A DNA stretch of 64,000 nucleotides from Phlebopus portentosus (Eukaryota > Basidiomycota > Agaricomycetes > Boletales > Boletinellaceae). The stretch spans positions 1,860,001-1,924,000 of the forward strand of contig JAYXKI010000003.1 in the NCBI GenBank assembly GCA_037892935.1. The letters run 5' to 3'. This document shows, in pieces, positions 58,554 through 64,000 of this stretch (position 1 is its first letter; every line of letters begins with the position of its first letter). Made by a program: the position numbers and the translations under genes. Below the pieces are notes generated by a model, which searched no databases, was not told the origin of the DNA, and saw nothing but the letters and a program-made list of their open reading frames with translations.

Positions 58554-59336
58554 ATGTCTTCCATCAGTGCGCATTTTTACTTGACTTGTATCAAGTCGTT
58601 CTTATCATCTGCGTAGACTCTGGTTTCAATCAAAGGCTCGACCACCGGCGGCAATGAAGGATTCCGCGACTCGCGCGGAGGTGTAGACTCGTACGGTCAA
58701 GGCACAGGTTCCGGCGCTTATGACACTGCCAACACCGACCAAGGTGGTTACGGCGGTCAGAGCAGCAGCGCGGTTCTGACGACCAGACCTTGCGCACTTC
58801 TGACAACTTTAATGAATCGCCTCAGTTTGGCCAGTCCCAGCACTCTGATCAATCCCAGACGCAGGGTTCAGATCGCCGTGCATTTGGTGGCGACCGCGGT
58901 GCGGAAAAGCCTGGATTCAGCGGATCCGACTCGACGTACAACAAGACGACACGACGGGCGGCGCATTCGGTCAGCGCGATGACTTTGATAAAGATTCGAC
59001 AAACACCTCTGGAACTCGTTCATCTGGTGCAGCTTCAGGCGGAGGCTTCGATAATACCACGGACGACGTTCGTGACCGTGGTCAATTCGGAAGCCAATCT
59101 CAAACAAGCGATCGCAAGGACCAGTCTGGCGGGGATTCTGAGCGCGAGCGCGAACGCCAAGGTGGTAAGCCCACTTTCGGAGAGAAGATGCGTGGTAAGC
59201 TCTGCGTTTTCTTCCGTCGAAACAGCTTAACTCATTTTTACTCGATGCAGGCAACGTTGAAAAACTTGCAGGTTCTGTGACTGGTCGTACTGATCTAAAA
59301 GAGCGTGGCCAGGAGCGCAAGACAGGCGAATTCTAA
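58554..59336 (+). CDS. HMP1: Hmp1-like 'mismatched base pair and cruciform DNA recognition' protein; frame broken at three places
   Basis: Exon 58554-58566 (13 nt), then 58617-59194 and 59251-59336. The expected protein is small, glycine- and charge-rich and hydrophilic: FNQGSTTGGNEGFRDSRGG, then GSDDQTLRTSDNFNESPQFG, then DDFDKDSTNTSGTRSSG. It ends with the conserved C-terminus GKPTFGEKMRGNVEKLAGSV followed by GRTDLKERGQERKTGEF. This matches Hmp1-type proteins first described in Ustilago; the C-terminal block recalls CsbD-like stress proteins. The three coding segments sit in three frames. Breaks fall at an AAA run (58632-58634, one A too many), near 58770 and near 58945. Each repair restores family-like sequence, so assembly indels are the likely cause. 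Confidence 0.8.
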
Positions 59337-59797
59337 AGCCTTTGCTTACTGTACCCACCATTTATGCAAAAGGAAAGCAGATCTGTACTAGTACTGTAGT
59401 ATGGCAAAATAAATAGACAGAAGCCAACAAAAAATTTTATGCTGTTATCGTCTGGCTGAAATTTTAAGTTCGACAAACCCCTCTGGGGACAAGTATTGCG
59501 GATAATTATACACAAAGTTTCTATCTCGTCTCGTCTGTTGTTTTTTGTAAGTACGTACAAGTGTGAAATGTATAGTCTTATTTTTGTTGACAGTAGCGAT
59601 GATTTGAATGTGTGGAATTATAGAGGGTTAAAAAGTGTAGGGTATGGGCGAGAAAGATTTCAAGGTAATTTGTACAAAGTTTCCAAAAAATAGCCCAAAA
59701 CCCAAATTAAGACAAATCGTGGTAACGATATGGCAAAGGAGGGAATCTGAAGTTTGCAACCATAAAGTTTTCTCTCGGCTGAACGGGCTGAACTGAC
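59337..59797. other. Convergent intergenic region
   Basis: 461 bp, AT-rich, between the 3' ends of HMP1 and the amidase gene. Nothing notable is seen. Confidence 0.5.

Positions 59798-64000
<4,203 letters not shown>

Overview
The window is a gene-dense piece of a filamentous basidiomycete genome, most likely an Agaricomycete. The signs are many short GT-AG introns (mostly 48-70 nt), compact intergenic gaps, and gene families typical of this group: an AA9 cellulose-degrading monooxygenase, an Ssk1-type response regulator, a Kre6/Skn1 glucan synthesis protein, an Hmp1-like protein and a Fen2/Liz1-like transporter. I place 23 protein-coding genes plus a partial gene at each edge. There is no prokaryotic, viral or recognisable transposon gene.

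Layout, left to right: end of a mitochondrial carrier (+, 1-215); PPR-like mitochondrial protein (+, 1201-4121); mitochondrial IF-3 (-, 4197-4893) divergent from the nuclear cap-binding protein CBP80 (+, 5164-8403); AA9 LPMO (+, 9146-10444); UDP-GlcNAc-type nucleotide-sugar transporter (-, 10828-12446) divergent from SSK1 (+, 12788-17287); phosphosulfolactate-synthase/HSA32-like protein (+, 18499-19807); tRNA adenosine deaminase TAD2 (+, 20092-20939); Q/M/G-rich SS18-like protein (+, 22888-26397); a tRNA-like Pol III element (about 26974-27131); glucosidase II beta (-, 27231-29296) divergent from kexin (+, 29717-32578); M28B/transferrin-receptor-like peptidase (+, 32790-36273); CK1-like kinase (-, 36583-39321) divergent from KRE6 (+, 39759-42427); PEX14-like peroxin (-, 42981-44426) divergent from a Fen2-like transporter (+, 44708-47261); Ser-rich single-pass membrane protein (+, 48031-49672); CLD1/ABHD5-like hydrolase (-, 50888-52719); PKA regulatory subunit (-, 53216-54763); CCCH-RRM-RBR ubiquitin ligase (-, 55217-58015) divergent from HMP1 (+, 58554-59336); secreted amidase (-, 59798-62187); COQ2 (-, 62692-64000, 5' end outside the window).

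The genes are mostly housekeeping. A loose theme is the secretory pathway and cell wall: the UDP-GlcNAc transporter, glucosidase II beta, kexin, KRE6, SSK1 and the Ser-rich membrane protein. A second theme is mitochondria: carrier, PPR, IF-3, the HSA32-like protein, COQ2 and the cardiolipin-lipase-like hydrolase. I see no metabolic gene cluster and no convincing new multi-gene system.

The items most worth a second look are the roughly 100-residue insertion in the nucleotide-sugar transporter, the CCCH-RRM-RBR ligase, the possible fungal SS18-like protein, and the tRNA-like element with a 13-bp inverted repeat. About ten single-base reading-frame breaks fall in otherwise well-conserved genes, some at homopolymers. 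The simplest explanation is residual assembly indels, so individual breaks should not be read as pseudogenes. Exon boundaries come from reading splice signals and phase by eye, and products from recognised family motifs.
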